DNA of 64,000 nt, taken from Neorhizobium sp. SOG26 (GTDB taxonomy: Bacteria > Pseudomonadota > Alphaproteobacteria > Rhizobiales > Rhizobiaceae). The DNA is taken from NCBI RefSeq assembly GCF_003491345.1, contig NZ_CP025513.1, positions 609,501-673,500 on the forward strand, read 5' to 3'. Below are positions 16,117-27,316 of this stretch, one piece after another. How positions within the stretch are numbered: the first letter of the stretch is position 1; the number at the start of each line of letters is the position of its first letter. The notes under the pieces were generated by a model. The model saw nothing but the letters and a program-made list of their open reading frames with translations, was not told the origin of the DNA and searched no databases. The translations under genes and the position numbers were made by a program.

Positions 16117-16985
16117 CCGTCATCGAACAGACAGCCCCGATCCCTGAACCGCGGCAGAAGAGCCGCGCATGGCGCAAGATGCGCGCAAACCGCGGCTCGA
16201 TGGCCGGATTGTTCATCATCGCTTTCTTTGCGGTGCTCGCCGTTGCCGCGCCGCTTCTGCCTATTCCCGATCCGGTCGCGACAAGCTGGTCGGCACTGCG
16301 CAAGGCGCCATCGGCAGCACACTGGCTTGGCACGGACGATCTCGGACGGGATATCATGTCGCGGATGATTTGGGGCGCTCGTGCATCTTTGATGGCTGGC
16401 GTCATTTCGGTCGCAATTGCCGTGGCGATCGGCGTCCCCTTCGGCCTTCTGTCCGGCTATTTCGGTGGTTGGATCGACCAGGCAATCCAGCGCATCACCG
16501 AGGCTCTTCTGGCGATGCCGTTCCTGATCACCGCCATTGCGCTCGCGGCCTTCCTCGGCCCAAGCCTGATGAATGCGATGATCGCGATCGGTCTTTCCGC
16601 CATGCCGATTTTCGTGCGGCTCACCCGCGGTCAGGTGCTGGCGGTGAAGACGGAAGACTATGTCGAAGGAGCGCGCTCCATCGGTCTCGGCCATTTCGAC
16701 ATCATGGCCCGCTACATCCTGCCGAACGTCTTCGCCCCGATCATCGTCCAGGCGACGCTGACTGTCGCGACGGCAATTATCGCGGAGGCCAGCCTTTCAT
16801 TCCTGGGCCTCGGACAGCAGGCTCCTGCTCCAAGCTGGGGTTCAATGCTGAACGTCGCGAAAAACTTCCTCAGCCAAGCGCCCTGGATGGCCATGTGGCC
16901 GGGCCTCGCCATCTTCCTCGTCGTGATCGGATTTAACCTGCTCGGTGACGGGCTGCGGGATGCGCTCGACCCGCGCGAAGCCTGA
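16113..16985 (+). CDS. Peptide-type ABC transporter permease (DppC/GsiD type)
   Basis: A 290-aa partner permease with a cytoplasmic N-terminus (RKMRANRGSMAGLFII), the HWLGTDDLGRDIMSRMIWGA motif typical of DppC proteins and an EAA loop around VEGARSIGLGHFDIMARYIL. Its start overlaps the stop of the first permease, indicating translational coupling. The last 100 residues include the FLGLGQQAPAPSWGSML segment. Confidence 0.93.
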   Translation: MTVIEQTAPIPEPRQKSRAWRKMRANRGSMAGLFIIAFFAVLAVAAPLLPIPDPVATSWSALRKAPSAAHWLGTDDLGRDIMSRMIWGARASLMAGVISVAIAVAIGVPFGLLSGYFGGWIDQAIQRITEALLAMPFLITAIALAAFLGPSLMNAMIAIGLSAMPIFVRLTRGQVLAVKTEDYVEGARSIGLGHFDIMARYILPNVFAPIIVQATLTVATAIIAEASLSFLGLGQQAPAPSWGSMLNVAKNFLSQAPWMAMWPGLAIFLVVIGFNLLGDGLRDALDPREA

Positions 16986-17019
16986 TTGCGAAACACTCTT
17001 TTACAAGGACTTTATCAGA

Positions 17020-18804
17020 ATGACCGATTTCACCACGCGGCCTGAGATACTGGGCACCTTTGGCGTCGTTACGTCCACCCACTGGATTGCGTCCGCCGTC
17101 GGCATGGCCATCCTTGAAAAGGGTGGCAACGCTTTCGATGCCGCCGTTGCCACGGGTTTCGTGCTGCAGATCGTCGAGCCTCATCTTTGCGGCCCGGGCG
17201 GCGACATGCCGGCCGTGTTCTATTCGAAGAAGAAGGACAAGGTCGAAGTCATTTGCGCTCAGGGTCCGGCCCCGGCAGGTGCGACCATCGAACATTACAC
17301 GGGGGAAGGCCTGAAGCTCATCCCGGGCGACGGTCTCCTCGCAACGGTCATTCCCGGCGCATTTGACGGTTGGATGCTTATGCTGCGCGACTACGGCACC
17401 ATGAGCGTGCGCGAAGTTTTGGAGCCCGCCATTTACTACGCGGAGCAGGGGCATCCGGCGCTGCCGCGTGTCTCGGCAACCATCAAGGATCTCGCGGACT
17501 TTTTCCAGAAGGAATGGCCGACCTCCTATGAGACTTGGCTGCCGGGCGGTGTTGCGCCTGAACCTCACGGCAATTTCAAGAACCCGGTGCTGGCCGAAAC
17601 TTGGAAGCGAATTGTTTCTGAGTCCGAAGCAAAGGCATCGCGCGAGGATCAGATCGAAGCCGCACGCGACGCTTTCTACAGGGGGTTCGTCGCAGAAGCG
17701 ATCGACCGCTATTTGAAAACCGCTGAAGTCATGGATGCGAGCGGGACCAAGCACAAAGGCGTGCTGACGGCCGACGACATGGCGAATTGGCGCGCGACCG
17801 TAGAAGCTCCGCAAACTTACGACTACCTCGACTGGACGGTGGCGAAGACGCCGGCCTGGGGGCAGGGGCCAGTTCTCTTGCAATCGCTTGCCCTGCTGAA
17901 GGGTATCGACCTGAGCTCCATGGACCCGTCAGGTCCGGACTTCGTCCATGCCGTCGTGGAGGCCATGAAACTCGCCTACGCCGACCGCGAGGTCTATTAC
18001 GGCGATCCGGAATTCGGGCAGATCCCAACGGAATACCTGCTATCGGATGCCTACAACAACGAGCGCCGCAAGCTGATCAGTGAAAACGCTTCGCTCGACC
18101 TGCGGCCGGGCGTGGTTCCCGGTTACGAGCGTCAGGTCGATGCAACGATGGCGATGCTTGCCGAAATGAGCGGCACGGGCGCGGTTTATGAACCGACGAT
18201 GGCCCACCTGACGGAAAAGAAGGGCGATACGGTCCATATCGATGTCATCGACCGCTGGGGCAATATGGTGTCGACCACGCCGTCCGGCGGCTGGCTGCAG
18301 TCCTCGCCGATCGTGCCGGGACTAGGTTTCGCGCTGAACTCGCGCGCTCAGATGTTTTGGTTGAAAGAAGGCCTGCCGACCTCGCTGGCACCGGGCAAGC
18401 GTCCGCGCACGACGCTCACGCCGTCGCTCGCCCTGCATCAGGGCAAGCCGTCGATGGTGTTCGGCACGCCGGGCGGCGACCAGCAGGACCAGTGGCAACT
18501 GCCTTTCTTCCTGCGATATGTCCACCACGGCAAGAACCTTCAGGCCACGATCGACATGCCGCTGTTCCACACCTCGCACTTCCCGGGTTCGTTCTACCCG
18601 CGAACCAGCTCGCCGGGCGAGATCATGGTGGAAAGCAACATCGGAGAGGCATCGCTTGCCGAGCTGCGACGTCGCGGACACAAGGTCACCGTTGCCGACC
18701 CGTGGACGGTAGGTCGCCTGACGGCTGCAAAACGCGATGCCGATGGCTTGCTTCGTGCTGCTGCAACGCCACGGCTCATGCAAGCCTACGCGATCGGACG
18801 TTGA
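17020..18804 (+). CDS. ggt: Gamma-glutamyltransferase family protein
   Basis: An Ntn-type hydrolase that cleaves gamma-glutamyl bonds. The 594-aa protein has the family N-terminus (GGNAFDAAVATGFVLQIVEP), HLCGPGGD, and the autoprocessing and nucleophile Thr404 in KGDTVHIDVIDRWGN, then FGTPGGDQQDQW. No signal peptide is seen, so it probably acts in the cytoplasm on imported substrate. The TPGGDQ and PRT segments resemble the YwrD-like branch rather than periplasmic Ggt. The ATG at 17020 follows AAGGAC. Position inside the ABC operon is the main clue to a gamma-glutamyl peptide substrate. Confidence 0.9.
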   Translation: MTDFTTRPEILGTFGVVTSTHWIASAVGMAILEKGGNAFDAAVATGFVLQIVEPHLCGPGGDMPAVFYSKKKDKVEVICAQGPAPAGATIEHYTGEGLKLIPGDGLLATVIPGAFDGWMLMLRDYGTMSVREVLEPAIYYAEQGHPALPRVSATIKDLADFFQKEWPTSYETWLPGGVAPEPHGNFKNPVLAETWKRIVSESEAKASREDQIEAARDAFYRGFVAEAIDRYLKTAEVMDASGTKHKGVLTADDMANWRATVEAPQTYDYLDWTVAKTPAWGQGPVLLQSLALLKGIDLSSMDPSGPDFVHAVVEAMKLAYADREVYYGDPEFGQIPTEYLLSDAYNNERRKLISENASLDLRPGVVPGYERQVDATMAMLAEMSGTGAVYEPTMAHLTEKKGDTVHIDVIDRWGNMVSTTPSGGWLQSSPIVPGLGFALNSRAQMFWLKEGLPTSLAPGKRPRTTLTPSLALHQGKPSMVFGTPGGDQQDQWQLPFFLRYVHHGKNLQATIDMPLFHTSHFPGSFYPRTSSPGEIMVESNIGEASLAELRRRGHKVTVADPWTVGRLTAAKRDADGLLRAAATPRLMQAYAIGR

Positions 18805-18807
18805 TCC

Positions 18808-19565
18808 ATGACTTGGTCGATTGTCGCGCGGGATCCTGAAACAGGGTACTTGGGTGTAGCGGTCGCCAGCCGGTTCTTTGCCGTCGGCTGCGCGGTGCCG
18901 CATATCAAGGGAAGGGTAGGGGCTGTTGCAACGCAGGCCTTCGTGAGCCCTCTTTATGGAACAGACGGTTTGAAGATGCTCGAAGAAGGGCTTGCCCCTG
19001 AAGAGGTCATCAGGACGTTGACCTTGCGCGATGACGGCCACCGTCAGCGCCAGATGCATCTCATCGATGCTTCTGGCCGAAACGCCGCCTTTACCGGCGA
19101 AATCTGCGTGCCGTGGGCCGGACACCTCGTCGACAACAATGTTTCGGTTGCCGGCAACATGCTCGTTGGGCCGCAGGTGATCGCGGAAACCCTGAAGGTT
19201 TACAATGAACGGGCTGCGTCTGGAGCCCCGCTCGCGGAACGGTTACTGGATGCGATGGATGCCGGCGAAGCCGCCGGTGGCGACAAGCGTGGACGCCAGT
19301 CCGCAGCGATTGTCATCTACCGAGACCAGGATTATCCGTGGCTGCGTATCCATGCGGACGATCACTCAGAACCGCTTGTCGAGCTGCGACGACTTTACGC
19401 CGTTGCGCAGGAACGTTTCCTACATGTGGCCGAGACCATGCCGACTCGGGAGAACCCCCACGGCATGACGGATCGGCGCGTCATCGATGAGCGGATCGCA
19501 GCTCTGGAAGCCGCCCGCCAAGAGCAGGGGCGTCCATCGGCGTCCTTTGCCACCCCGCCTAAGGC

Positions 19566-19569
<4 letters not shown>
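18808..19569 (+). CDS. DUF1028 family protein (Ntn-hydrolase-like)
   Basis: The 253-aa protein begins MTWSIVARDPETGYLGVAVA and contains GRVGAVATQAFVSPLYG and VSVAGNML, signatures of DUF1028, a family of probable Ntn hydrolases of unknown substrate. The C-terminal part is an additional region of about 80 residues (YPWLRIHADDHSEPLVELRR). It lies 3 bp after the gamma-glutamyltransferase and overlaps the next ATPase gene by 4 bp, so it is part of the same operon. A second hydrolase step on an imported peptide or cyclic product is inferred. Confidence 0.85.
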
Positions 19570-21395
<1,826 letters not shown>

Positions 21396-21411
21396 GCTTT
21401 AGCTCCATTTG

Positions 21412-21433
21412 AGATCGGTCAGGCGACCGATCT
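21412..21433. terminator. Hairpin at the convergent ends of the ABC operon and the monooxygenase gene
   Basis: AGATCGGTC-AGGC-GACCGATCT is a perfect 9-bp stem. It overlaps the last codons of the minus-strand gene. No strong T-run is seen, so efficiency is uncertain. Confidence 0.45.
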
Positions 21434-23335
21434 AATGAAGCCGCCGAAGAAGGCGCTTAGCCGCTGATGGGCGTCCATCGGCAATACAGTCGCGACATAC
21501 TGGTCCGGTCGGACAACCACGATGCACCCGGCAGCGCGATCGATACCGCGCATCGCAAAGATGTCCTTGCCGCCCTTGTAGTCCGGGCAGAAGACCTTTT
21601 CGTAGTCGCGCAAGCCGTAGCGGCCCTTCGGCGGAAGCAGGAGAGGCGGTACATCCTCGACCTTCAGGTCGCGGTGGGGTTGCTGCAGGACGGCCCGCAC
21701 ATCGACGACTGAATCTGGGTCGTTGCCGTCTTTGGTGAACTTCTTAAGCGGCGACGAGGGGTCGCCGGAGAGAAAAGCGATCGTCGCTTGAAGCGCAGAG
21801 CCGGCCACGAAAGGTCCTTCCGCCCCCGCAAACAGGAAGAGGCGCCAGCGTCCGTCTGCCTTTATGGTATGGCCAAGCTGCATTGGCTTGCCATCCGATA
21901 ACCTGATCACGGGCGCCGAGTGGAAGCGCATCCCGATCGAAAAACCTAGCGCCAGATACTGATATTCTCCGTCCTCCGTCAGAACGGAGGGTTGGTAACG
22001 GGTCGCGGTGCCGGCGGTATAACGGCCATGGCGCACGAAATAATCCTGTGTCTTTGCGGGGTCGACGGACCCTGCGGATGAGGCGCTGAGCATGCGTGCC
22101 CATTCGCGGTCGAATTCGATCAACTCCTTGGCGATAGCCTGGCGCTCAGTCGAATAGGTCGCCAGAAGCGAAGGCTCGCTCTGCCCCTTGAGGACCGATG
22201 CCAGTTTCCAGCCGAGATTGAAACTGTCCTGCATGGAAACGTTCATGCCCTGCCCAGCCTTCGGGCTATGCGTGTGGCAGGCGTCGCCGGCAATAAAGAC
22301 ACGCGGGATTAGGGTCTCGGCCTGATCTTGTGGCACATCATCAAATCGGTCGCACAACCGCTGGCCGATCTCGTAGACCGACCACCAGGCAACCTCCTTC
22401 ACATCAAGGCTATAGGGCTTGAGAATACGCTGCGCGGCGGCGATCAGGTAGTCGGCATTGATGTCCAGGTTACCAGCGCGTTGCCCTTCGCTCAGCTTGT
22501 CCAGTTCGACATAGATGCGAACCAGATATCCGCCTTCCCGCGGGATGAGTACGATGCTGCCTTCGCCAGCAGACTGGATCAGCGCCTTCAGCCGGATATC
22601 CGGGAAATCAGTGACCGCCAGCACGTCCATGACGCCCCAGGCATGGTTGGCGGAATCGCCATGCAACGTCTGACCGATCGACTTGCGCACCTTGCTGCGG
22701 GCACCATCGCAACCAACGACATACCGGGCTCGCACGATTTCCGTTTCGCTGCCGGCCTCGCCGCACCGCTGGAGGGTCACCGTGACCGGATGGCTGCCCG
22801 CGCTCTCCGATCTGTCGATCGTCAGGTCATGGAGCTGCCGATTGTAGTGTGGCTCAAGCTGGGTTTTCGACTTGCGCATCACGTCGAGGAAGAAGTCGTG
22901 CACTCGCGCCTGGTTGAGGATGACGTGAGGGAATTCGGACAAACCATCTTCGGTGTCGTAGATCCGGCCGCTTCGCGTGATCGTGCCCGGCACGGCTTCG
23001 TTCGGTCTCCAGAAGGAGGTCTCATTGACCCAGTAGGACTCCTTGAGCACCCGTTCTGCAAAGCCGAAGGCCTCGAACATCTCCATCGTCCGGCAGGCGA
23101 TACCGTCCGCCTGGCCGCGCAGAAGCGGGCCGGGTTTCTGGTCAACGATGCAGGTTTTGATGTCCGGGAAAGCGGAAAGCTGCGCCGCGAGTGTCAGGCC
23201 TGCCGGTCCGCACCCGACGATCAGCACATCGACCTCCGTCGGAAGCGGGCCTTGCGTTCCCGTCGATACCGTGCGGGCGTTCGGGTCCAGGATTTCCGGG
23301 TCCCCCGGCTGGTACCCATCAAGATGAAACTGCAT
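21419..23335 (-). CDS. mobA: FAD-dependent aromatic hydroxylase, 3-hydroxybenzoate 4-monooxygenase-like
   Basis: A 638-aa class A flavoprotein hydroxylase with the N-terminal GxGxxG dinucleotide motif (VDVLIVGCGPAGLTLAAQL), the GQADGIACRTMEMFEAFGF segment, the second FAD motif FIAGDACHTHSPKAGQGMN and the C-terminal thioredoxin-like domain of phenol hydroxylases. The N-terminus MQFHLDGYQPG and overall length match 3-hydroxybenzoate 4-hydroxylase (MobA), which makes protocatechuate. The exact aromatic substrate is inferred. It is divergent from a MarR regulator, and no ring-cleavage genes are in the window. Confidence 0.82.
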   Translation of the reverse strand: MQFHLDGYQPGDPEILDPNARTVSTGTQGPLPTEVDVLIVGCGPAGLTLAAQLSAFPDIKTCIVDQKPGPLLRGQADGIACRTMEMFEAFGFAERVLKESYWVNETSFWRPNEAVPGTITRSGRIYDTEDGLSEFPHVILNQARVHDFFLDVMRKSKTQLEPHYNRQLHDLTIDRSESAGSHPVTVTLQRCGEAGSETEIVRARYVVGCDGARSKVRKSIGQTLHGDSANHAWGVMDVLAVTDFPDIRLKALIQSAGEGSIVLIPREGGYLVRIYVELDKLSEGQRAGNLDINADYLIAAAQRILKPYSLDVKEVAWWSVYEIGQRLCDRFDDVPQDQAETLIPRVFIAGDACHTHSPKAGQGMNVSMQDSFNLGWKLASVLKGQSEPSLLATYSTERQAIAKELIEFDREWARMLSASSAGSVDPAKTQDYFVRHGRYTAGTATRYQPSVLTEDGEYQYLALGFSIGMRFHSAPVIRLSDGKPMQLGHTIKADGRWRLFLFAGAEGPFVAGSALQATIAFLSGDPSSPLKKFTKDGNDPDSVVDVRAVLQQPHRDLKVEDVPPLLLPPKGRYGLRDYEKVFCPDYKGGKDIFAMRGIDRAAGCIVVVRPDQYVATVLPMDAHQRLSAFFGGFIRSVA

Positions 23336-23353
23336 ATGACCTTCTCCTCTAGA

Positions 23354-23387
23354 TTGATCAGCATACTGAAGATCATTATACTGTCAA
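23354..23387. promoter_or_regulatory. Overlapping divergent promoters of the monooxygenase and MarR genes
   Basis: On the plus strand TTGATC (23354-23359), 17 bp, TATACT (23377-23382) points to the MarR gene. On the minus strand TTGACA (23387-23382), 16 bp, TATGCT (23365-23360) points to the monooxygenase. The two overlap almost completely, so one bound MarR dimer could block both. CATACTG and TTATACTG half-repeats lie inside. Confidence 0.6.
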
Positions 23388-23414
23388 TTCGCAGCGTGCC
23401 GGACGGAGGTTCAG

Positions 23415-23888
23415 GTGAAGGTGAAGTCGAATGATGAGATGCCGGGACACCTGGCGCGCCGCTTCCAGCAGATCGCGACGGCGGTCTTCCTGTCAGAAAC
23501 AACAGCGGCCGGTTACGATCTGACGCCGGTTCAATACGCTGCACTGTCGGCGATCAAGCTTCACCCCGAAATCGACCAGATCACACTCGCCGGGCTCATC
23601 GCATACGACCGCACGACAATCACCGGCGTCGTTGACCGTTTGGTGGAGAAGGGATTGATCATCCGCACTGCGAGCAGCCGCGACCGGCGTTCGCGCGAAC
23701 TTACGCTGACCGCTCGGGGTGAGGAGGTGCTTGCAGGTGTCACGCCCGCCGTGGAAGCTGCGCAACAGATGATGTTGCGTGGGCTGAGTCAGACTGAAGC
23801 CGCGCAACTCATGCGACTGCTGCGCAAGGTCATTGACGACGCGAACGACCTAAGCCGCGCCCCCTACAAGCCTCTCCCTTCGCGATAG
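23415..23888 (+). CDS. MarR family transcriptional regulator (MobR-like)
   Basis: A 157-aa winged-helix regulator with recognition region QITLAGLIAYDRTTITGVVD and wing SSRDRRSRELTLTARGEEVL. The GTG at 23415 follows GGAGG by 5 nt. It is divergent from the aromatic hydroxylase and most likely represses it until an aromatic acid binds. By analogy with MobR of Comamonas, 3-hydroxybenzoate is the expected inducer. Confidence 0.88.
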   Translation: MKVKSNDEMPGHLARRFQQIATAVFLSETTAAGYDLTPVQYAALSAIKLHPEIDQITLAGLIAYDRTTITGVVDRLVEKGLIIRTASSRDRRSRELTLTARGEEVLAGVTPAVEAAQQMMLRGLSQTEAAQLMRLLRKVIDDANDLSRAPYKPLPSR

Positions 23889-23985
23889 AATAGAAAATTC
23901 CGCCGCGAATTGACAGCTTGGAATAATCGAATAGGGTCTCTGTAGACACCCCTCATGCAGACTGGGGCCGATCAGGGATTTGCAC

Positions 23986-25056
23986 ATGGCTCAGTTGACT
24001 TTGAGCGGGATCAAGAAGGGGTTCGGCCCGGTCGAGGTGCTTCATGGCATAGATCTCGAAATCAAGGACAAGGAATTCATCGTATTCGTCGGCCCCTCGG
24101 GGTGCGGAAAGTCCACGCTGCTGAGGCTGATCGCGGGTCTCGATACGATCAGCGCCGGCGAGTTCCGCATGAACGGTCGGCGCATGAACGAGATCGCACC
24201 GTCGCGCCGCGGCATCGCCATGGTGTTCCAGTCCTACGCGCTTTACCCGCACATGGACGTCTACGAAAACATGGCTTTCGGCGTTCGCCTGATGGGTCTG
24301 GACAAGGCCGAAATCGAACGACGTATCGCAGACGCCGCGCAGATGTTGAGGCTGGGGGAGTTGCTGAAGCGCAAGCCGCGCGAGCTTTCAGGCGGACAGC
24401 GCCAGCGCGTGGCGATCGGGCGGGCGCTTGTGCGCAAGCCGCAGTTGCTCCTGCTGGATGAACCGCTTTCCAACCTTGATGCGGCACTACGCTCGGATGT
24501 TCGGCTCGAGATCGCCAAGCTGCACCGCGACATCCAGGGGACAACGATCTACGTGACCCATGACCAGGTCGAGGCGATGACGCTCGCCGATCGGATCGTG
24601 GTCATGAACAACGGCCGTGTGGAGCAGTTCGGCAGCCCCCGGGAGCTGTACGAGCGTCCTGCCAACACCTTCGTGGCCGCCTTCATTGGCTCGCCCCGCA
24701 TGGCTCTCCTGGACGTCGAGCGCCAGGGGAACAGGCTCGGTCTTCCGGGCTCAGGGTCACTGTCGTTGACGCGGCTTCCGCAGATTGACGAACGGGAGCT
24801 CGTCCTGGGCGTTCGCCCGGACTCGCTGACCATCACGACGGATCTGGCTGCCGAAGGCTTCAAGGGAAGCGTGATCTACACCGAGTATCTCGGCGACAAC
24901 ACCTTTATCTATGTGCGCCTGGGCAACGGCACCCTGGTCAGCATACGCACCGCAGACGCTGTCGAGCTCGCGCCCGATACGCCCGTCGTCGTGCAGGTTT
25001 TGCCGGATGCCGCGCATTATTTCAGCCGGTCGACCAGGGAGAGGTTGGCGGCCTGA
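23986..25056 (+). CDS. Sugar-type ABC transporter ATPase (UgpC/MalK family)
   Basis: A 356-aa ATPase with Walker A GPSGCGKST, signature LSGGQRQRVAIGRAL, Walker B LLLDEPLSNLD and a C-terminal TOBE regulatory domain (about 235-350). It energises the CUT1 transporter encoded by the next three genes. The ATG at 23986 follows AGGGA. The substrate is not visible from this gene alone. Confidence 0.93.
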   Translation: MAQLTLSGIKKGFGPVEVLHGIDLEIKDKEFIVFVGPSGCGKSTLLRLIAGLDTISAGEFRMNGRRMNEIAPSRRGIAMVFQSYALYPHMDVYENMAFGVRLMGLDKAEIERRIADAAQMLRLGELLKRKPRELSGGQRQRVAIGRALVRKPQLLLLDEPLSNLDAALRSDVRLEIAKLHRDIQGTTIYVTHDQVEAMTLADRIVVMNNGRVEQFGSPRELYERPANTFVAAFIGSPRMALLDVERQGNRLGLPGSGSLSLTRLPQIDERELVLGVRPDSLTITTDLAAEGFKGSVIYTEYLGDNTFIYVRLGNGTLVSIRTADAVELAPDTPVVVQVLPDAAHYFSRSTRERLAA

Positions 25057-25098
25057 ACGGGAATTGTCTCCCGATAAAATGAGAGAGGAAGGAACACG

Positions 25099-26337
25099 AT
25101 GAAGAAGTTGATTTTGAGCGGCATCGTGGCGCTCAGCGCGCTGGGAGTGAGCATGCCGGCCTGGGCCCAGGAGCTCAGCTTCTGGAGCTGGCGCCAGGAA
25201 GACAAGGCCCAGTACGAAAAGTTCATCAAGGCGTTCGAAGAAAAGAACCCTGGCGTCACGGTGAAATTCGAAACTTTCGAAGCCACCAACTACAACACCA
25301 TCCTCTCAACGGCACTTGCCGGTGGATCGGGGCCAGATGTCCTGTTTGCCCGCGCCTATGGCGGCCTGGAAAACGTCGCCAATGCTGGTTACCTGCTGCC
25401 GCTCGACAAGTCCAACGTGCCGGCGCTTGAGAACTTCGCTCCCGCCGCGATTGCCGCCGAGACCATGCGCTCCACCAAGGTAACCTATGCGGTGCCCTTT
25501 GCCAGCCAGACGATGCTTGTCATCTACAACAAGGACATCTTCGACGCGAACGGCCTGAAGGAGCCTGAAACATGGGATGAACTCGTGCAGGCGTCGGAGA
25601 AGCTGAAGGGCGCGGGCATCATGCCATTCGGCAACGGTACGGCGACCGCTTGGCAGAACGAGGTGATGGTCGGCGGCATCGCATCGACGCTGATGGGCCG
25701 CGGCTTCTACGACGACCTGATGGCCGGAAAGGCTGATTTCACCGATAAGCGTTATGTCGAAGCGCTGACCAAGCTCAAGGAGATCACCAAGTATTTCCCG
25801 GATGGCTTCATCGGCCTCGATTATGCATCGTCGCAGCAGCTCTTTGCATCCGGCATGGCCGGCATGTTCGTCGGCGGTTCCTATGAACTGGCGAACTTCA
25901 AGAAGCAGAACCCGGACATCAAGATGGGCATCTTCGCCATGCCCGGCATGAAGGCGGACGATGAGAAGCTGGTCGCGCAGTATTTCGATGGTGGTTATGC
26001 GGTCAACGCCAAGACGCCACACAAGGAAGCCGCGCTGAAGTTCGTCAACTTCCTGGCGAGCCAGGAGTTCGGCCAGATGTTCGCCGACGAGCTGAACAAC
26101 ATCTCGGCTGTTCCCGGCGTAAGCTTCAAGGATCCGCTGTTGGCGGAGGTTGCCGAACTCAACAAGAACTCGATCCCCTACATCATGCTGGTGCACTTCC
26201 GCTTCGGCGAACCGTCGGGCTCGGTTCTGTTGCAGGGCGAGATCCAGAAGCTCCTGAGCGAGAAGGCGACGCCGGAAGAAGTCGGCAAGAACCTGACGAC
26301 CGGTCTTGCTGCCTGGTACGAACCCTTCAAGAAATGA
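25099..26337 (+). CDS. CUT1 ABC transporter solute-binding protein
   Basis: A 412-aa family 1 binding protein with a signal peptide (cleavage after AWA near residue 23), then LSFWSWRQEDKAQYEKFIKA. It is periplasmic. Such proteins bind sugars, glycosides or sugar-like compounds. The downstream nucleoside hydrolase makes a nucleoside or glycoside possible, but this is inference. AGAGAGGAAGGAAC precedes the ATG. Confidence 0.9.
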   Translation: MKKLILSGIVALSALGVSMPAWAQELSFWSWRQEDKAQYEKFIKAFEEKNPGVTVKFETFEATNYNTILSTALAGGSGPDVLFARAYGGLENVANAGYLLPLDKSNVPALENFAPAAIAAETMRSTKVTYAVPFASQTMLVIYNKDIFDANGLKEPETWDELVQASEKLKGAGIMPFGNGTATAWQNEVMVGGIASTLMGRGFYDDLMAGKADFTDKRYVEALTKLKEITKYFPDGFIGLDYASSQQLFASGMAGMFVGGSYELANFKKQNPDIKMGIFAMPGMKADDEKLVAQYFDGGYAVNAKTPHKEAALKFVNFLASQEFGQMFADELNNISAVPGVSFKDPLLAEVAELNKNSIPYIMLVHFRFGEPSGSVLLQGEIQKLLSEKATPEEVGKNLTTGLAAWYEPFKK

Positions 26338-26395
26338 CGCAGGCGGTGGCGGTCGGAACGCGATCGCCACCCTTCCCAAACCCGAAGAGTTCTTG

Positions 26396-27316
26396 ATGCA
26401 CGGATCACCCCTGCTGGCGCGGCGACTTTGGATAACGGCGCTGATCGTGCCGCCACTGGCTTTTGTCGCCCTGTTCGTCGTTTATCCGATCATTTCCGCC
26501 TTTGCTTATGCCTTCTTCCAGTGGCATGGCCTGGCGCGGGGCGAATTCGTCGGTTTTGCGAATTTCTACAAGGTTCTGTTCACCCAGCCCTATGCCGATT
26601 GGACGGTGAACGCCTTCCTCAACAACGTCCTCGTCTTCTTCGCCCTGATGGTGCTGCAGAACGGGGTCGGCTTCCTTCTTGCATATTTCCTGTGGCGCGA
26701 ACTTCCAGGTGCTGCCTTCCACCGCGTCGCGGTGTTCCTGCCGGTCGTGCTGTCGACGATCATCGTCGGCTTTCTGTGGAAGCTCTTCCTGCACCCGCTG
26801 TTCGGCGTCGTAAACATATCACTGCGAGGCACCGGCCTTGGGTCGCTTGCGCAGCCCTGGCTCGGTCAGGAGGGAACGGCGCTCTGGGCGCTCATCATCG
26901 CCAATGCCTGGCACATGGTGGGGTTCCCCACCCTCGTATTTCTCGCAGGCATGCAGCGCATCCCGGGCGAAATCCTCGATGCGGTGCGGATGGAAACGGA
27001 AAGCGAGTGGGTGAAGATCAGCAAGATCGTCTGGCCGCTGGTTGCGCCCAGTGCGACGATTGTCTTCACGCTGCTTTTCGTCGGCAGCTTCAATTGGTTT
27101 GAACTGCCTTACATCATGGCCGGTGTCGACGGTTCGCCACACAAGGCAACGGATGTGCTCGGTCTGTATTTCTACCGCACCGCCTTTGGAGACCAATCCG
27201 GTTCCGGCCAGGACTTCGGCGCCGGTAGCGCCCTTGCGGTCTTGATCTTCATGTTCATCGCGGTGGTCGCGGGCTTCATCACCTTCCGGCTGCGGGCCCG
27301 AGAGATCCAGATATGA
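26396..27316 (+). CDS. CUT1 ABC transporter permease (MalF type)
   Basis: A 306-aa inner-membrane permease with six predicted membrane segments and the EAA loop IPGEILDAVRMETESEWVKI. I place the start at the ATG at 26396, after GAAGAG. An upstream in-frame ATG at 26306 would overlap the end of the binding-protein gene and adds a Gly-rich stretch unlike the family. Confidence 0.9.
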   Translation: MHGSPLLARRLWITALIVPPLAFVALFVVYPIISAFAYAFFQWHGLARGEFVGFANFYKVLFTQPYADWTVNAFLNNVLVFFALMVLQNGVGFLLAYFLWRELPGAAFHRVAVFLPVVLSTIIVGFLWKLFLHPLFGVVNISLRGTGLGSLAQPWLGQEGTALWALIIANAWHMVGFPTLVFLAGMQRIPGEILDAVRMETESEWVKISKIVWPLVAPSATIVFTLLFVGSFNWFELPYIMAGVDGSPHKATDVLGLYFYRTAFGDQSGSGQDFGAGSALAVLIFMFIAVVAGFITFRLRAREIQI

